DNA of 64,000 bases from CAVSCD01 sp963726335 (GCA_963726335.1 CAVSCD010000001.1:4139-68138), one strand, 5' to 3'. Positions 35,020-46,315 are shown, counted from the first letter of the stretch. Made by a program: numbers and translations. The notes: generated by a model not told the origin, from the sequence alone.

Positions 35020-35649
35020 CTATTTCTCGGGTTCTTTGTCCTTCTCAGTCTTGTGATGGATGTTTGTTAACGCCACGGGCTCCTGGCCGTAGTTCTCGAG
35101 CTCGAAGCCGCTGCCGTCCTTGCTGACCAAGATCCTGGTGGCCATGGAGAGCCTGCCCTCACCCTTATTTTGCGCGTCGAGCTTCATCTGGATCATTTCA
35201 AAGGGGTAATCCATGCTCATGACGTCCATACTCGCTTCGTTAAAACCGATTTTGCGGTCCGTGGAGATGACGATGATCCGGCCGCCGTCCGAGGTGGGAA
35301 ATTGGTACGCATAATGGAGTTCCCAGGCGGTCGTCCGCGGAATCCTGATGTAGCCGACACTCGGCATTTTGATCAGCACTTTGTACATCGCCTTATTGCC
35401 GCCCTCCTTGTAAGCCTTGATAAGCTCCTGCCGTTCCTCGGGCGTGGACCAGCGGTCGATGGTGATCATGACTTGACCGGTCTTGATCGTGCCCATCGGG
35501 TTATTCATCCAGGCCGCGAACTCCTCTTTGACCTGTTTTTCCTGCTCCTGTTTTTCCTGAGGATTGTCGGCGGCGCTCGCCAGGAGCGCACCGGCACCCA
35601 GGAGAAAAAGAACACCCAGAATAACTGACGCCAATCTTTGAATCCTCAT
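35020..35649 (-). CDS. exported protein of unknown function
   Basis: 209 aa from the ATG at 35649 (SD AAGGAGG). Signal peptide RLASVILGVLFLLGAGALLA. The mature part starts with a Gln/Lys/Glu-rich charged helix (NPQEKQEQEKQVKEEFAAWM), then MGTIKTGQVMITIDRWSTPE, ERQELIKAYKEGGNKAMYKV, VGYIRIPRTTAWELHYAYQF, GGRIIVISTDRKIGFNEASM and ELENYGQEPVALTNIH. I do not recognise a named family, though similar proteins seem common in Acidobacteriota-like bins. It lies 23 bp after the Omp85-like gene, probably in one operon with it. Confidence 0.7.
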   Translation of the reverse strand: MRIQRLASVILGVLFLLGAGALLASAADNPQEKQEQEKQVKEEFAAWMNNPMGTIKTGQVMITIDRWSTPEERQELIKAYKEGGNKAMYKVLIKMPSVGYIRIPRTTAWELHYAYQFPTSDGGRIIVISTDRKIGFNEASMDVMSMDYPFEMIQMKLDAQNKGEGRLSMATRILVSKDGSGFELENYGQEPVALTNIHHKTEKDKEPEK

Positions 35650-35672
35650 AATTGACCTCCTTCCGGTCGTTA

Positions 35673-36948
35673 TCAAAAAGCTTCTTGAACTCCGATAGCA
35701 AAGGCCGACGATCCTTTTTGGCCGAAGCCGAAATCAAAGCAAATGTTGGTCTTCGAGCCCTTGTTCAGGCGAACCCGGAGACCGAAGCCGCCGCCGGTGG
35801 CGAACGAGTCAAAGAGCTGCTCGCCGGCTTGTTTATCGCTCAGGGTTTCGGTATTCAGGAAGACGACCAGCCCGAGCAAACCGTCCCGGGTGATGGTCCA
35901 GCGATACTCGATCTCTCCGTAAACCATCTCTTCGCCGCGATAGCGTCCCTGGAGATAGCCCCGGCCCGTCCGGCCATAGGTGTCCATCCCCGTCGCCGGG
36001 AGGCCATAGTACGGGGCCGTCCCTTGGGTGACGAAGTCTCCGTAAAACCAGAGCGCGAGCTTGTGCCGGGCGTCCCGGCTCAGCCGGAAATATGTCCGCC
36101 AATCCGTTTGGAATTCCTGCCAGGCGGACGAGCCGCCCAGGAACCCGTTAAAGAAAAAGCGGTAATCGGCGCTCGCGTACCAGCCCCGGCTGGGGTCGAT
36201 GGAGCTGTCGCGCTTGTCGAAAACCACGTTGAGGCTGGTCCCCGCGGAGGTCTGGGACGCGAGATCGAAGCCGTTTTGCTCCGAGTACACCACGTACGGC
36301 GAATCGGGCCAGACGGCCTCCGCGGAAGAGTTCGGCCGGACGTCGGTGTTGGAGCTGAAGAGGAAGCCGGCACCGAGATAGAACCCCGGAAAAACTTGGC
36401 GATAAAGGGTCTCATAGATCCTGAAAAAGTTGAACTTCGTATCGACCTCGGCGCTGGGGTCGGTGCTCGTGCCGAGACCGTAGGTTTTCTGGGACGTCCA
36501 GTTGAACCGGTTATCGCCGTTGAGAAGCCACCTGTTGTTCTTGGAAAAAGCGGCCAGCTTGGCTGATAAAAGCAATTGGCCCTTTGAGGTGTAGGAGAGG
36601 CTCACCACCGCCGTCGAGAGCCTGGTCGTCTTCGGGTCGCCCATGAAAAAAGCGACGTTGCCGGCGGCGCCGATGATGAACCCGTTCGAGGAGTTGGCGG
36701 CGATGTAGGGCGCGTAGGCGGCCATGGTGGTCCCGGGCTGCTGCACAGCCGGTTCCGGGGCTTTTTCTGACGACTTCTTGTGGAGGAGTTGCCGTCAGGA
36801 CGTCAAAGATGTCTTTGGCCGGCACCATAGGCTCCGCCTGTCCCGCAACATCCTGTCCCCAGGCGGTTGGGACGGCGGCCAGCACCGTGAGCACAAGGGT
36901 AACGATAGCGGCACCCGTCAACTGGCGTCTCAGGCGGCTGATCGGCAT
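35673..36948 (-). CDS. barrel-only Omp85/surface-antigen-like protein, one frameshift
   Basis: About 425 codons from the ATG at 36948 (SD GGAGGG). Signal RLRRQLTGAAIVTLVLTVLA; a shift near 36760 joins it to the barrel: NSSNGFIIGAAGNVAFFMGD, LSTAVVSLSYTSKGQLLLSA, GFYLGAGFLFSSNTDVRPNS, SLNVVFDKRDSSIDPSRGWY (the 'D-RD-x-P-x-G' Omp85 strand), RLSRDARHKLALWFYGDFV, RGYLQGRYRGEEMVYGEIEY (the R-G-Y/F loop 6 motif) and ATGGGFGLRVRLNK. POTRA domains are absent. It is divergent from the giant TamB-Omp85 gene and both have palindrome promoters. It could be a small-cargo or lipid-handling member. Confidence 0.78.
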
Positions 36949-36992
36949 TCTGCCCTCCGGTCTGAAAGGTTCATAGCATGAACTGAAATTGA

Positions 36993-37037
36993 ATAATATC
37001 ATCCCGGCGGATTTCCCGCAACTGGACTTTAGGCCTA
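36993..37037 (-). promoter_or_regulatory. palindrome-containing promoter of the barrel-only Omp85 gene
   Basis: Minus strand: TAGGCC-TAAA-GTCCAG (37037-37022) abuts TTGCGG (37021-37016); 17-nt spacer; TATTAT (36998-36993). It lies 49 bp from the opposing site at 37086-37101. Confidence 0.7.
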
Positions 37038-37085
37038 TCCCGACCCGATAGCCAGTCCGGCTCCTGTCAGTCCATGATCCCGGGA

Positions 37086-37131
37086 TTGGTCCAAGGTCCC
37101 ATTGACGGGCCGCGGCGGCCTCACATAGAAT
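37086..37131 (+). promoter_or_regulatory. palindrome-containing promoter of the TamB-Omp85 fusion gene
   Basis: TTGGTC-CAAG-GTCCCA (37086-37101) abuts TTGACG (37102-37107); 18-nt spacer; TAGAAT (37126-37131). The leader to the ATG at 37273 is about 135 nt, the longest among these promoters, and I see no gene in it. Confidence 0.75.
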
Positions 37132-37272
37132 GTATTCCAAATTAAGGCCGTTGCCCCTGAATTCTCCGTTTTTCAGGAGCTTGGACTTCATTCGGCCTTT
37201 TTTGAAGAGTCTGTCTCTTTTGACTATTATTTATCGCTGTGGCAGCGTCGCGTCGAAGAGGCTTCCCCTGTC

Positions 37273-40200
37273 ATGAAGCTGTTGGGCAGAGTCGTTCGCA
37301 AGGTTATCTGGACGGTCAGCGGTCTGATCATCCTGGTGCTTGTGCTGCACACACCGCCCGCCCGAAGTCTGTTGCGGGGAATCCTCACCCGTCTCGGGGA
37401 AAAGCAGGTCAACGGACAGATCGAGGTCGGCCGGCTGAATTATCAGCTCTGGCGAGGCGCGGCCGAGCTCAGGAACGTCGAACTTAAGCTCCCCGGCCTT
37501 GAGCTGCGTGCCGACCGGATAAAAGTCGCCTTTTTCTCGAAACATGGGCTCTCCGTGCAGGCGGATCGAGTCCGAGCGACCCTTTCCCCGCAACCGGCAC
37601 CGGCCCAAGAAAAGCAAAGCGGTCCGGGGCCGTCCTACCCCTGGTCATTCCTTAATAAACTGGGAGAGGTCAAGGTTACCGACGGGCTTGTCGAGTGGAA
37701 AGGGGGGCCTTCCGGGAGGACTGTCTCGGGTTCCATCGCCCTCGAACGTCTGGATGACGAAAAAGGAGACGGTCAGCGGAAATGGTCTTTCCGAAGCCGT
37801 TTGAACCATCAGTCGGCCGGCCATTCCCCGGTACCTCTGGACATAGAAGGCGGCCTCGGTCTCGAGGGCCAGGGCCTCCGCCTGAATACCGTTCACCTGA
37901 GCTCGGCCGAAAATTCCTTGACGGTCAGCGGCGTATTCCGGCAGACCCATCCCCTGGAGGGAAATATGGATGGGGAGGTCCGGGTCGGTACTCTGTTGGC
38001 CAAGACTCTCGGCCTGGAACTGCCTGTTCAGGGGACCTTCACCGGTCCGTTTCAGTTTCGAAGCCCTTGATTCCGCGCTCCGAGGTCGGGTTGAGCTGGC
38101 CTCTTCGAGCCTGATGATCGCCGGCACGGGCCCTTGGACGGTTGCCGGAACGGCCCGCCTTCAGGAAAAAGCCGTCTTCGTCGAGCCGCTCAATCTGCGA
38201 GGATACGGCGGGTCGGTCGAATCGCAGGGCCGCATCGACCTCGCTCATGGGAATATCGATGTCCGGGTTCAGGCCGCCGGAATCGACCTCAATGCCCTGG
38301 CGGCGACCTGGACCAAGGCGCTGCCTCAACTGGCGGCGCGGGCGGGAGCCGAAGTGGAGTGTCCTTGGAGGACTGGCAGCTCGCCCGGGCGAGAGGGAAG
38401 GGGAGGCTCACGTTGGCGGCGACGCCGGAAAGCGGGCTTCCCCTGTCGGGAAGAGTGGATGTCGAGCTCGAGGAGGAGCGGCTGCACATCCTCTCCGAAG
38501 GGCTCCGGATCGCGGAGGGATCGGCCGGCTTGAAGGCCGCCTTGGATAAGAGAGGCATCGACGCCCGGTACAGTCTGAAATTCCCCGCTGCCGGACTGCA
38601 GAGCATTCTGAGCACCTATCTGCCGGGACTTTCCCGGGCGGGCTGGGGAGGGTCCTTGAGTGCCTCAGGCAGCGTAAAGGGCGCCTATTCAGATCTTTCC
38701 GCAACGTCTTCCATTAAAAGTGAAGAGCTGACGGTTCAGTCGGAAAAGCTCGCTGCTCGGCGCGGAGCTCGAATGGGGGAAGGCCGGGCTTCTCGTCCAC
38801 TCCGCTCAAGTCAACACCGGATCGGGGGATCTCAAGATCCAGGGCACTCTTCCCTTGTCGGGGCCGACAGGTCAATGGGATCTTACGGCGACGATGGAAT
38901 CTTTCGACCTGTCGCCGTTTATGCGGAGTCTAGGATTCTCCGCTCTGGCCGACGGCTCCCTGGCCATCCAAGGCTCCGCCCGGGCTCCGGACTGGACGGC
39001 CGGTTTGAAGGTCTCGCTCGAGGACCGCGAGAGATCATCCCCGCAAGCGACGATTTCCCTCCAGGCCCACGGGCAGAAGGACGTGATCAGCCTGGATGAG
39101 ATCAGCGCGGATCTGGGAGGCGGAACCCTGGCCGCTTCCGGCTCCTACCGGCTCGACTCCGGCGAACTGAGCGCCCGAGTCAGCGGAACCGGGATCCGCG
39201 TCCAGGACGTCCCGGGGTTTCCCGAGGATTTGAGAAGCCTGAAAAGCGTCCTGTCGCTGGCCGGGGAGCTGAGCGGAAAACCGGGAGCGAGGCAAGGCCA
39301 TCTCGGTCTTGAACTCGACGATCTTTCAATCAACGGCTCTCCGGTGCCGAAACAATCATTGGACATCAGGTTGGAGAACGACCAGGCCCGGTTCACGGGG
39401 TTTGCCCCCCTGCCTTATCTCACCGGGTCCTGCCGGCTCCAGCGGCCTTACGCTCTCCAGGTGAAGGCTGACCTTTCTCCACTTCCCTACAATGAACTGC
39501 TCGCGATTTTTCCCGCTCTCTCCAAGATCAAGATCGCCTCCGCCGCCGGGGGGGTCCAGCTCGACCTTGACCTGGAGGATCTTTCGGGTGTCCGCTGGCG
39601 GGCGGAGATCGATGAAATCAAAGGGTCTCACGATAAGCAAGAATTGACAATCGGTCCCTGTGCCGTCGAGGGCGGCCGGTCCTCGCTCCACCTGAGCGGA
39701 TTCCGGATCCAAGGGCCTTACAGCTCTCTTTCCATGGACGGTACCCTTCCCTTGAGCAGGGAGGGGATGATCGATTTGAAGCTCGATGGCCAAATCGGAC
39801 TGGAGTTCTTCTCGATTTTCTTCCCGGCGTTGGATGCCGCAGGATCCGCCCGGCTCGGACTTCATATCCGGGGGACCCGCAGCCGGCCCGTTCTCATAGG
39901 AGGCCTGGCCATCACCCAAGGCAGCGGACGGTTCCGGGGCCAACCTTGGGAGAACCTCGAGCTCCGGGTTCAAGCGGATAAGGACCAAGTGCGCGTGGAG
40001 GCATTGTCTCTCCAGGTCCTCGGCGGTGCGGTGAAGGCCAACGGAATTCTTTCCTTGATCCCGGAGAGCCGGGGGGGGCAAGCCGATTTCGAATGGGATC
40101 GCCTGGATGCGGGTTTGCTGCTTTCCCCCGAGTCCAACCCAAAGCGCCCGTCCATACGCTTCAGCGGGAAGGGCCGGCTCGCCTTTCCTGATTTCAAGAT

Positions 40201-43200
40201 GACTTCCCTGAACGGCAAGGGACGGATAACCGAAATCAGCACGAATCTCGGCCGGCCCCCGATTTCTCTCCAGAATGCCGTCGACTGGATCTTTGACCAA
40301 GGGAATTTCTCCCATTCTCCGCTCCGGCTGGCCGGCGAAAAGACGGACCTGGAACTCTTTATCAAGACCTCGGCGATCGAACCTCGTCCTGAATTCAATG
40401 CCCGGATATCCGGGACTCTCAATGCGGCGGCCGTCGGTCAATTGATCCCCGGATCGGGGGTTCGGCTTTCCGACCAGACAACGATCAGCCTGGAGATCGG
40501 GCGAAAATCCGGGACTCTCTCCGGGCGTGTTTCTTTGGACGGGGGGAGGATCCAGATCGCCGATCCTCCTTTTTCGATATCGCAGATCCAGGCTCAATTG
40601 TCCTTGGCTGGCCGGATCCTGGATGTCACCAGCCTCAAGGGCAGGATCAGCTCCGGAAGCGCCGAAGCCTCCGGACGGATTCAGTTCGGGGAGCCGGGAA
40701 TTCCCCCCCGCGCGGACTTCAGGGTGGCCCTGGCGGACGTTCCTCTCATCCCCGCAGAAGGGATCTTTTCGGTCGTCTCCGGACAACTTCGCTTGGCGGG
40801 AGATTCATCCCGATATGCCCTGACGGGTGATCTTGTTGTTCCCCGCGCTTTTTTCCGCAAGGAAATGGATGCGGCCAGCGAATCGCTGTCCCTGATCGAC
40901 CGGCAGCTCAAGATCCTGGAAGGCCAGTCTTCCCTGGCCGACCGGATCGCCCTCAACGTCAAAATCCAAGTCCGCGGCTTTCGCGTCGACAACAGCCTGG
41001 CCCAGCTCTCGGCACAAGGCGTTCTGACCGCCGAGGGAACCCTTTCCAGGCCTGAGGTCGGCGGCAGCATCACCGTCGATGCGGGAGGATCCCTGAACCT
41101 GGGCCGTGCCCAGATCGGGATCTCCGACGGACGGGTCATCCTCGACAGCTATCCCGAGGGAACGATCACGCTCGACGTCGGCGGTGTCACCCGGATCAGC
41201 GGGGTGGTTATCGAGCTGAGAGTCCAGGGACCTCTCGATAATCTTCAAACCCAGCTCCAGGCGCCCCATCGGTCCGACCTCACCCAGGGAGATCTGTTAA
41301 TGCTTCTGATGACCGGCCGCACCTCTCAAGCGGCGGTCTCCGAAGCCGGCACCGTGGCGGCCGAAAGCTTGGCCGGAGCCGTGGGGGATCAGCTCCAGAA
41401 GCGCGCCGGAGAGACCGTCTATATCGATGTCTCTTCCGACCAGTCTTTCTACAGCTATGACACCGACCCGACGACCTGGTTCAGCCTGGGTAAGGAAGTC
41501 CTCCCCGGCTTCTACGTGATCTACGAGAAGGACCTCGCCAGCGCCCGCCAGCGCGTCGTGTTCAGCTATATGTCAAAGGAGCGACCCGTTCGCTTGCGCC
41601 TGATCGGGGAGGATGACGGCCGGACGATGCTCGAGGTCAACCATCGTCTGGAAATCGGGCTGAGAGCCCCCCAGGGCGGCGGCGGAGAACGGCCGGTCCG
41701 AGAGCGCATCGGGCGGTTGTCTTTCCAGGGATCGTCCCCCCTTGACGAGAGGGCGCTTCTCAAGCGGATCAAGTTGAAACCGGGAAAGAAATACGATGCC
41801 TGGGCGGCTCAGAAAGACGCGGACAGGCTCCAGAAAGAATTGGCCAAGCTCGGCTACCGGAGTGCCAGGGTCGAGCTCGAGACCGCGCCCGCGGGCCCGG
41901 GAACGCGGGATGTGACGTTCTCGATCGATTCCGGAAAAAAGGTCCGGCTCGTTTGGCAGGGAGACGCGGTCGGGAAGAAAACCCGAAAAGCCGTCGAAGC
42001 CCTCTGGAATGCCACGGCCTCAGAGGACATCGTCGTCGGAAACAATGGCCAGAAAAGCGGAGTCCTTGTTGCGGGCGGACCGATTTTATCTTGCCCGGGT
42101 CGAGGTCGACAAAACGGCGACCGAGGAAGAGGTGACCGTCACTCTCCTGGTTAGGAAGGGCCCGCCCGGTCAGCGGGTTGTCCTCCGGTTCAGGGGGAAT
42201 GAAGTTCTCTCGGAAAAAGAACTCGCGGCGTTACTTCCCGCGCCCGGCGAACCCGGCTTTTTCGAGGCCATCCAAGGCAACGCCTCGACCCTCCATAACT
42301 CCCTGCGCATCCGTTATGCCGCCGAGGGCTACCTCCAGGCCGAGGTCCTGCCCGTCGAAACCGGGTACGACAAGGAAACGGGGGAGTATCTGGTGACCAT
42401 TCCCGTCGCGGAAGGGACTCTCTCTTCGGTGGCGGACATCACTCTGCCTCCGGAAGTCTCCGGCCTGTCCGGACCGGAAGCCCCGGACCTCCAGCTGAAA
42501 GTGGGGGAGCCCTTTCGCATCGAACAGTACCTTCATGACCGTTCGGCGCTCAGCCGCTATTATCGAGAGCAGGGATTCGCCGAACCCCGCGTCGCCGGGG
42601 TCCTGAAACCGACGGAAGACAAAGTGTCGGTCATCTTCACCGTGGACGAAGCCGGCCGGCCCCGGGTGGGGAATATCCGCCTGGCCCGTCCGGGGAGGAC
42701 CAGGGAAGCTTCCGTGAGAAACTTGATGACCCTGAAGGAGGGAGACTTGATCCTGCCGACCGAGCTCGACCGAAGCCGCAAGCGTCTCTTCGATACGCGC
42801 GCCTTCAAGTCGGTCGACATCCAGGCCGTCGAGGCTCCCGGAAATCCGGGGACCCGGGATCTCGTCGTTGACCTGATCGAAAAGAAGGATGTCGAGCTCA
42901 ACTACGGTCTTCGCTATGAGATCGAAGGGCCATCCTACGCGGACAGCTCCGATGCCGATAACTACAGCCCCCTGGAGGTCGGCGGGCAGGTTCAGCTGCA
43001 GAATATTTTCGGACGCGTCAACCGCTACGGGATCAACGGCTATCTTTTCGGAAAACAGCAATCGGGCCGGGTCTTTTTCGAAACCGAGACTTTTTTCAGG
43101 TTGCCGGTTCCCACCCAAGTGTACGCTTCCACCGAGGAGAACAGGGAGCTGGAGATATCCGGCCTGGAAATGAACATCCAGAAACTGACTTTTCAGCAGC

Positions 43201-43919
43201 ACTATCGCCTGGGGGAGACTTTCCAGGGGGCGCGCTGGTCGGAAAAGCTGCGCATCCAATGGAACTACAGCTTCCGGCATATCCGTCTGGATATGTATGA
43301 GACCGACCTCGAGCCTGTCAATACGGACAGGGGGAGCGTTTCGCTGTCGCTGATCGGCGACACGCGGGACAGCTTCATCAACCCGACCCGGGGAACTTTC
43401 TGGAGCGCCAGCCTTGAGCTTTCCCGCACCTGGCTGGGCTCCGATGTCGATTTCAATAAGCTCTACGGGCAGGGTTTTTGGTATGTCCCTTTGGCGAAGA
43501 GCGTGATCTGGGTGACCGGCCTTCGGTTGGGCGTGGTCCCGGGAGAGAACCCGTTCCTGATCATCGAAGATCGATTCAAAGCCGGAGGACCGTCAACGGT
43601 CCGGGCGTTCGCCCTGAACTCGCTCGGCCCCAAGAACGACCTGGGCGAGCCGCTCGGCGGCCAGGCCCTGGCGGTTTTCAACCAGGAACTGCGCTTTCCT
43701 TTGTATAAATCGCTCACCGGAGGCGTTTTCTACGATACCGGCAACGTCTTCATGTTCGCCAGCAAGATGAGTCTCGCCGCCCTCCGTCATGGCGCGGGCG
43801 CGGGGCTGCGCTATCTCCTTCCCTTCGGCCCCATCCGTCTCGACCTGGCTTACGTCCTCGATCCGGAAGAGGGCGAGGAGCGCTATCGTTTTGTTTTTTC
43901 GCTCGGCCACGCCTTCTGA
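37273..43919 (+). CDS. giant TamB-Omp85 fusion: inner-membrane-anchored TamB (DUF490) joined to five POTRA domains and a barrel; frameshifted
   Basis: About 2,215 codons when repaired. Residues 1-30 hold an uncleaved anchor (VIWTVSGLIILVLVLHTPPA). A repetitive beta-helical AsmA/TamB region follows, to about 1,330 (IEVGRLNYQLWRGAAELRNV, LIPGSGVRLSDQTTISLEIG). The TamB C-terminal domain has DLTQGDLLMLLMTGRTSQAA and TTWFSLGKEVLPGFYVIYEK. In the same frame, with no stop, Met or signal, come POTRA-like units from about 1,475 (RIGRLSFQGSSPLDERALLK; VVLRFRGNEVLSEKELAALL; RPRVGNIRLARPGRTREASV), five by my count. The Omp85 barrel (DTRDSFINPTRGTFWSASLE, FKAGGPSTVRAFALNSL) ends in Phe. One-base shifts lie near 38065, 38345, 38750 and 42045, none at the TamB/POTRA junction. 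Inferred role: a covalent bridge for outer-membrane protein or lipid delivery. Confidence 0.85.
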
Positions 43920-43930
43920 ATTCTCGCCTT

Positions 43931-44716
43931 TTATTGCGGCTTCTTGGCGCGGGCCGTCTCGAAAAACACGTGCAGGATCACATTCAGCGCGTAGAGGTTG
44001 GTCACTGACGACTTCGAGTCGTGCTGATAAGTGATATTCGTTTCCAGCGCGAATCGCGGCGACCAGAGTACGGTGGCGCCCCCGATCAGCCGAATGCGAT
44101 TCACCGATCAGTAGCGGGAGTCATAATATGGTTCGACACTCACATAGGGGATGATCGAAGTCCGTCCGACCGGATACTCCTTCTCCACCATCAGGCGGTA
44201 GCGCCACCGGGTCGAGAACTCGTGGTTATCGCCAAGCCAGCGAAGATCCGTGCGCAGCCGACCGGACAGGAGGAAGCCTGGCCTTAAACGGTGTCCTCAC
44301 GTGAAGTTCGAGTAAGCGCCGCATATTCCTTGTACGACGTCACCACGGTCATCAAGGCTCATCCCGCCGAGATACCCGCCGCGGACAAGAAAGCGCTTCA
44401 TCTCCTGCGCCCGGGATTCATCCACCAACCGTCTTTTTTCCGGCCGCCTCATTTTCCCAAACGCATAGTCGGCCTGCAGGATCAGGTTCCCCTCGCGGTA
44501 AGCGGTCTCGATATTCTTGGATATGGGAACGAACATCGAAAGACGCCACGCGGGTGAGAGCCGAAGCCAAGTATCGATTTCGGGCCAGATCTCGGTTGTC
44601 GTGTCGTCTTGGCCGAAGGCACCGGCCGCCCCCAGCCAGAGCATGAGAGCCAGACAAATCAGGCGCCGGGCGGCGTGCCCGGCGGCCGCCTTCTTTCCGT
44701 CTTTGAAGCGTCTCAT
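43931..44716 (-). CDS. DUF2490 outer-membrane protein, frameshifted with an in-frame stop
   Basis: About 262 codons from the ATG at 44716. Signal peptide RLICLALMLWLGAAGAFGQD, then the family's opening EIWPEIDTWLRLSPAWRLSM and FVPISKNIETAYREGNLILQ. After a shift near 44290 comes LRTDLRWLGDNHEFSTRWRY, RLMVEKEYPVGRTSIIPYVS and VEPYYDSRY. A TGA (where a Trp codon is likely) is followed by SVNRIRLIGGATVLWSPRFA and the end YALNVILHVFFETARAKKPQ. DUF2490 proteins are small barrels of unknown role. A close paralogue is at 62428-63180. The stop and shift could be real decay or sequence error. Confidence 0.7.
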
Positions 44717-44838
44717 GGGATCGGGCTTCAAAACGTCAGGATCGCCTTCCTGCGGCGAACCTCCGCCCCACTTCTCCCCGTCCTGCCGTCGCGATCCGTC
44801 CTCGAGCGGTTGCCACCCGAGCCCGGCCGTTCTCCCAG

Positions 44839-45903
44839 TCATCTCGACGGCACCGTCACGACCGGGGCGGCCGGGACCTGGCCGGTTTCCGCGAGCGAAA
44901 ACAGGATCATCAGGAACGTGAAGGTGCGCTTGCTGGCGATATCGTTGTCGTCGATCCAGTACCAGTGGCCTTTGTAGGGCATCGCCGCGTATGTCACCTC
45001 CGGCGCCGCCGCCCCTGATCGGATGCGCACGAGCGGCGTCGCCGCCTCTTCACCGGCCTGCCGGGGGCCCGGCAAGACCCGGCCGCTCGTCGCGTCGCCC
45101 GCGGGCAGATCGATGCCCACTCCCAGATTCATGATGATCTCCAGCATCGAACGCGTGATCATGGCCACCTCGCGGCCGCTCCGCGGAGCGAAGCCATAAA
45201 CGACTTCGATCTCGCTGGCGCCCTCCTCAAGCCCCAGCAGCTCCGCCACGCGTCCCGCGTCTTTAAGTTCTCCGGAAACCCGGCCCGCCCGCCGGAGCAC
45301 CAGGATGACCGCGCTGCCGTCCTTGCGGGCTTCGACCCGGTTGCCCAGGCCGCCCACGTGCTGAAGGCGGGACAACAGCTCGACGATCTCCCGGAAGCCG
45401 GGGTCGCCGGCGACTCCTAAAGAGTCATTGCGCAGCCCGTTGATCGAGCGGACAACGGTCTTCAGAACCAGATCCGTGGGCCAGCCGCCCTGCATCAGCT
45501 GCATGACAGCCGCCGGCGGAATCGGCTGGAGCAGGGACTTCGTGAACCGGTCGCCCATCAACGGCTGGTAGGTCACGGTCGGCGTATTGGACCAAACGCC
45601 CCCGGCGCCCATCGAGATGGCATCCCCCAGCTGGCCATTCGACACCGACCCGCCCGCCGACACGGTGCCGCTGAGCGAATAGGTGTTGATGACGGACGAG
45701 ACGTCCAAGAAGACCGGAGCGTCGGCGTATCGCAGCCGCACCACGTTCATCAGCGTCTGGCGCTTCCAGGATTCCGCGATCACCTGGCCATAGTCCATGC
45801 GGTCCATCGTGACCCGCCCGGCGGGAACGCGAAGGCAGCCGGCCAATGCCAGGAGAGGCAGAACACCGAGAAACTCCCTGAACATGACGTGACGTTTTCG
45901 CAT
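44839..45903 (-). CDS. lipoprotein of unknown function, paralogue of 61343-62407
   Basis: 354 aa. Lipobox signal (FLGVLPLLALAGCLRVPAG). The mature part has conserved blocks also found in the copy at 61343: MDYGQVIAESWKRQTLMNVV, RLRYADAPVFLDVSSVINTY, WSNTPTVTYQPLMGDRFTKS, LLQPIPPAAVMQLMQGGWPT, VRSINGLRNDSLGVAGDPGF, EIEVVYGFAPRSGREVAMIT and the end HWYWIDDNDIASKRTFTFLM. I know it only as a conserved hypothetical of this lineage. It is intact. The DUF2490 gene lies downstream on the same strand; its paralogue also sits beside a DUF2490 gene, so the two families are probably partners. Confidence 0.75.
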   Translation of the reverse strand: MRKRHVMFREFLGVLPLLALAGCLRVPAGRVTMDRMDYGQVIAESWKRQTLMNVVRLRYADAPVFLDVSSVINTYSLSGTVSAGGSVSNGQLGDAISMGAGGVWSNTPTVTYQPLMGDRFTKSLLQPIPPAAVMQLMQGGWPTDLVLKTVVRSINGLRNDSLGVAGDPGFREIVELLSRLQHVGGLGNRVEARKDGSAVILVLRRAGRVSGELKDAGRVAELLGLEEGASEIEVVYGFAPRSGREVAMITRSMLEIIMNLGVGIDLPAGDATSGRVLPGPRQAGEEAATPLVRIRSGAAAPEVTYAAMPYKGHWYWIDDNDIASKRTFTFLMILFSLAETGQVPAAPVVTVPSR

Positions 45904-45931
45904 GACCTTCCCTCTTTCGCCGTTCTCGGAC

Positions 45932-46315
45932 CTATTTCATCCTCACAAAGAATATCGGGTAGTGCTCCCGCGCGACGGCCTGGTAATAATCGCCGCTGAG
46001 CCGGCCGCTCTGAGGATCGAAGCGCAGGTTATAGGTCGAACCAGGGTAGTTCTCATCGCGCAATTCGATGTAAACCTTGATGGTCGAGCCCTCCCGAAAC
46101 GCCCGGGCTTCGGCAACGCGGATCGGCCGGGGATTGAAGTAGGCGGCGTCCAGCCTGCCGTTTGCCGCCACGCCCTTGATCTCGAGGACATAGCCGCCGT
46201 CGGGCCGCGTCCATCGACCTTGGAGGGATCTGGCCATCGTCCGGTCTTGACAGCCGGCGGACAGGAGGGCGGCGGCCGCCAGAACGGCCAACAACGTCCC
46301 TCTCCTTGTGTCCAT
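45932..46315 (-). CDS. small lipoprotein of unknown function
   Basis: 127 aa from the ATG at 46315. Signal with lipobox LLAVLAAAALLSAGCQDRTM. The mature protein is a small beta-rich domain: SLQGRWTRPDGGYVLEIKGV, NGRLDAAYFNPRPIRVAEAR, STIKVYIELRDENYPGSTYN, LRFDPQSGRLSGDYYQAVAR and HYPIFFVRMK. The 'G-W-r-dGgy-LeI' and 'L-G-Yyqa' elements recall lipocalin-like/DUF-type extracytoplasmic domains. It sits 28 bp upstream of the next lipoprotein gene, probably cotranscribed. Confidence 0.7.
   Translation of the reverse strand: MDTRRGTLLAVLAAAALLSAGCQDRTMARSLQGRWTRPDGGYVLEIKGVAANGRLDAAYFNPRPIRVAEARAFREGSTIKVYIELRDENYPGSTYNLRFDPQSGRLSGDYYQAVAREHYPIFFVRMK

Noticed and set aside
44090..44130. In-frame TGA at a likely Trp codon in DUF2490, considered as UGA recoding to Trp
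   Set aside because: TGA serves as a normal stop in several overlapping ATGA or GTGA gene pairs of the window (porin/glsA, DUF2059/SlyB-like, tatT/dctP), so the standard code holds.
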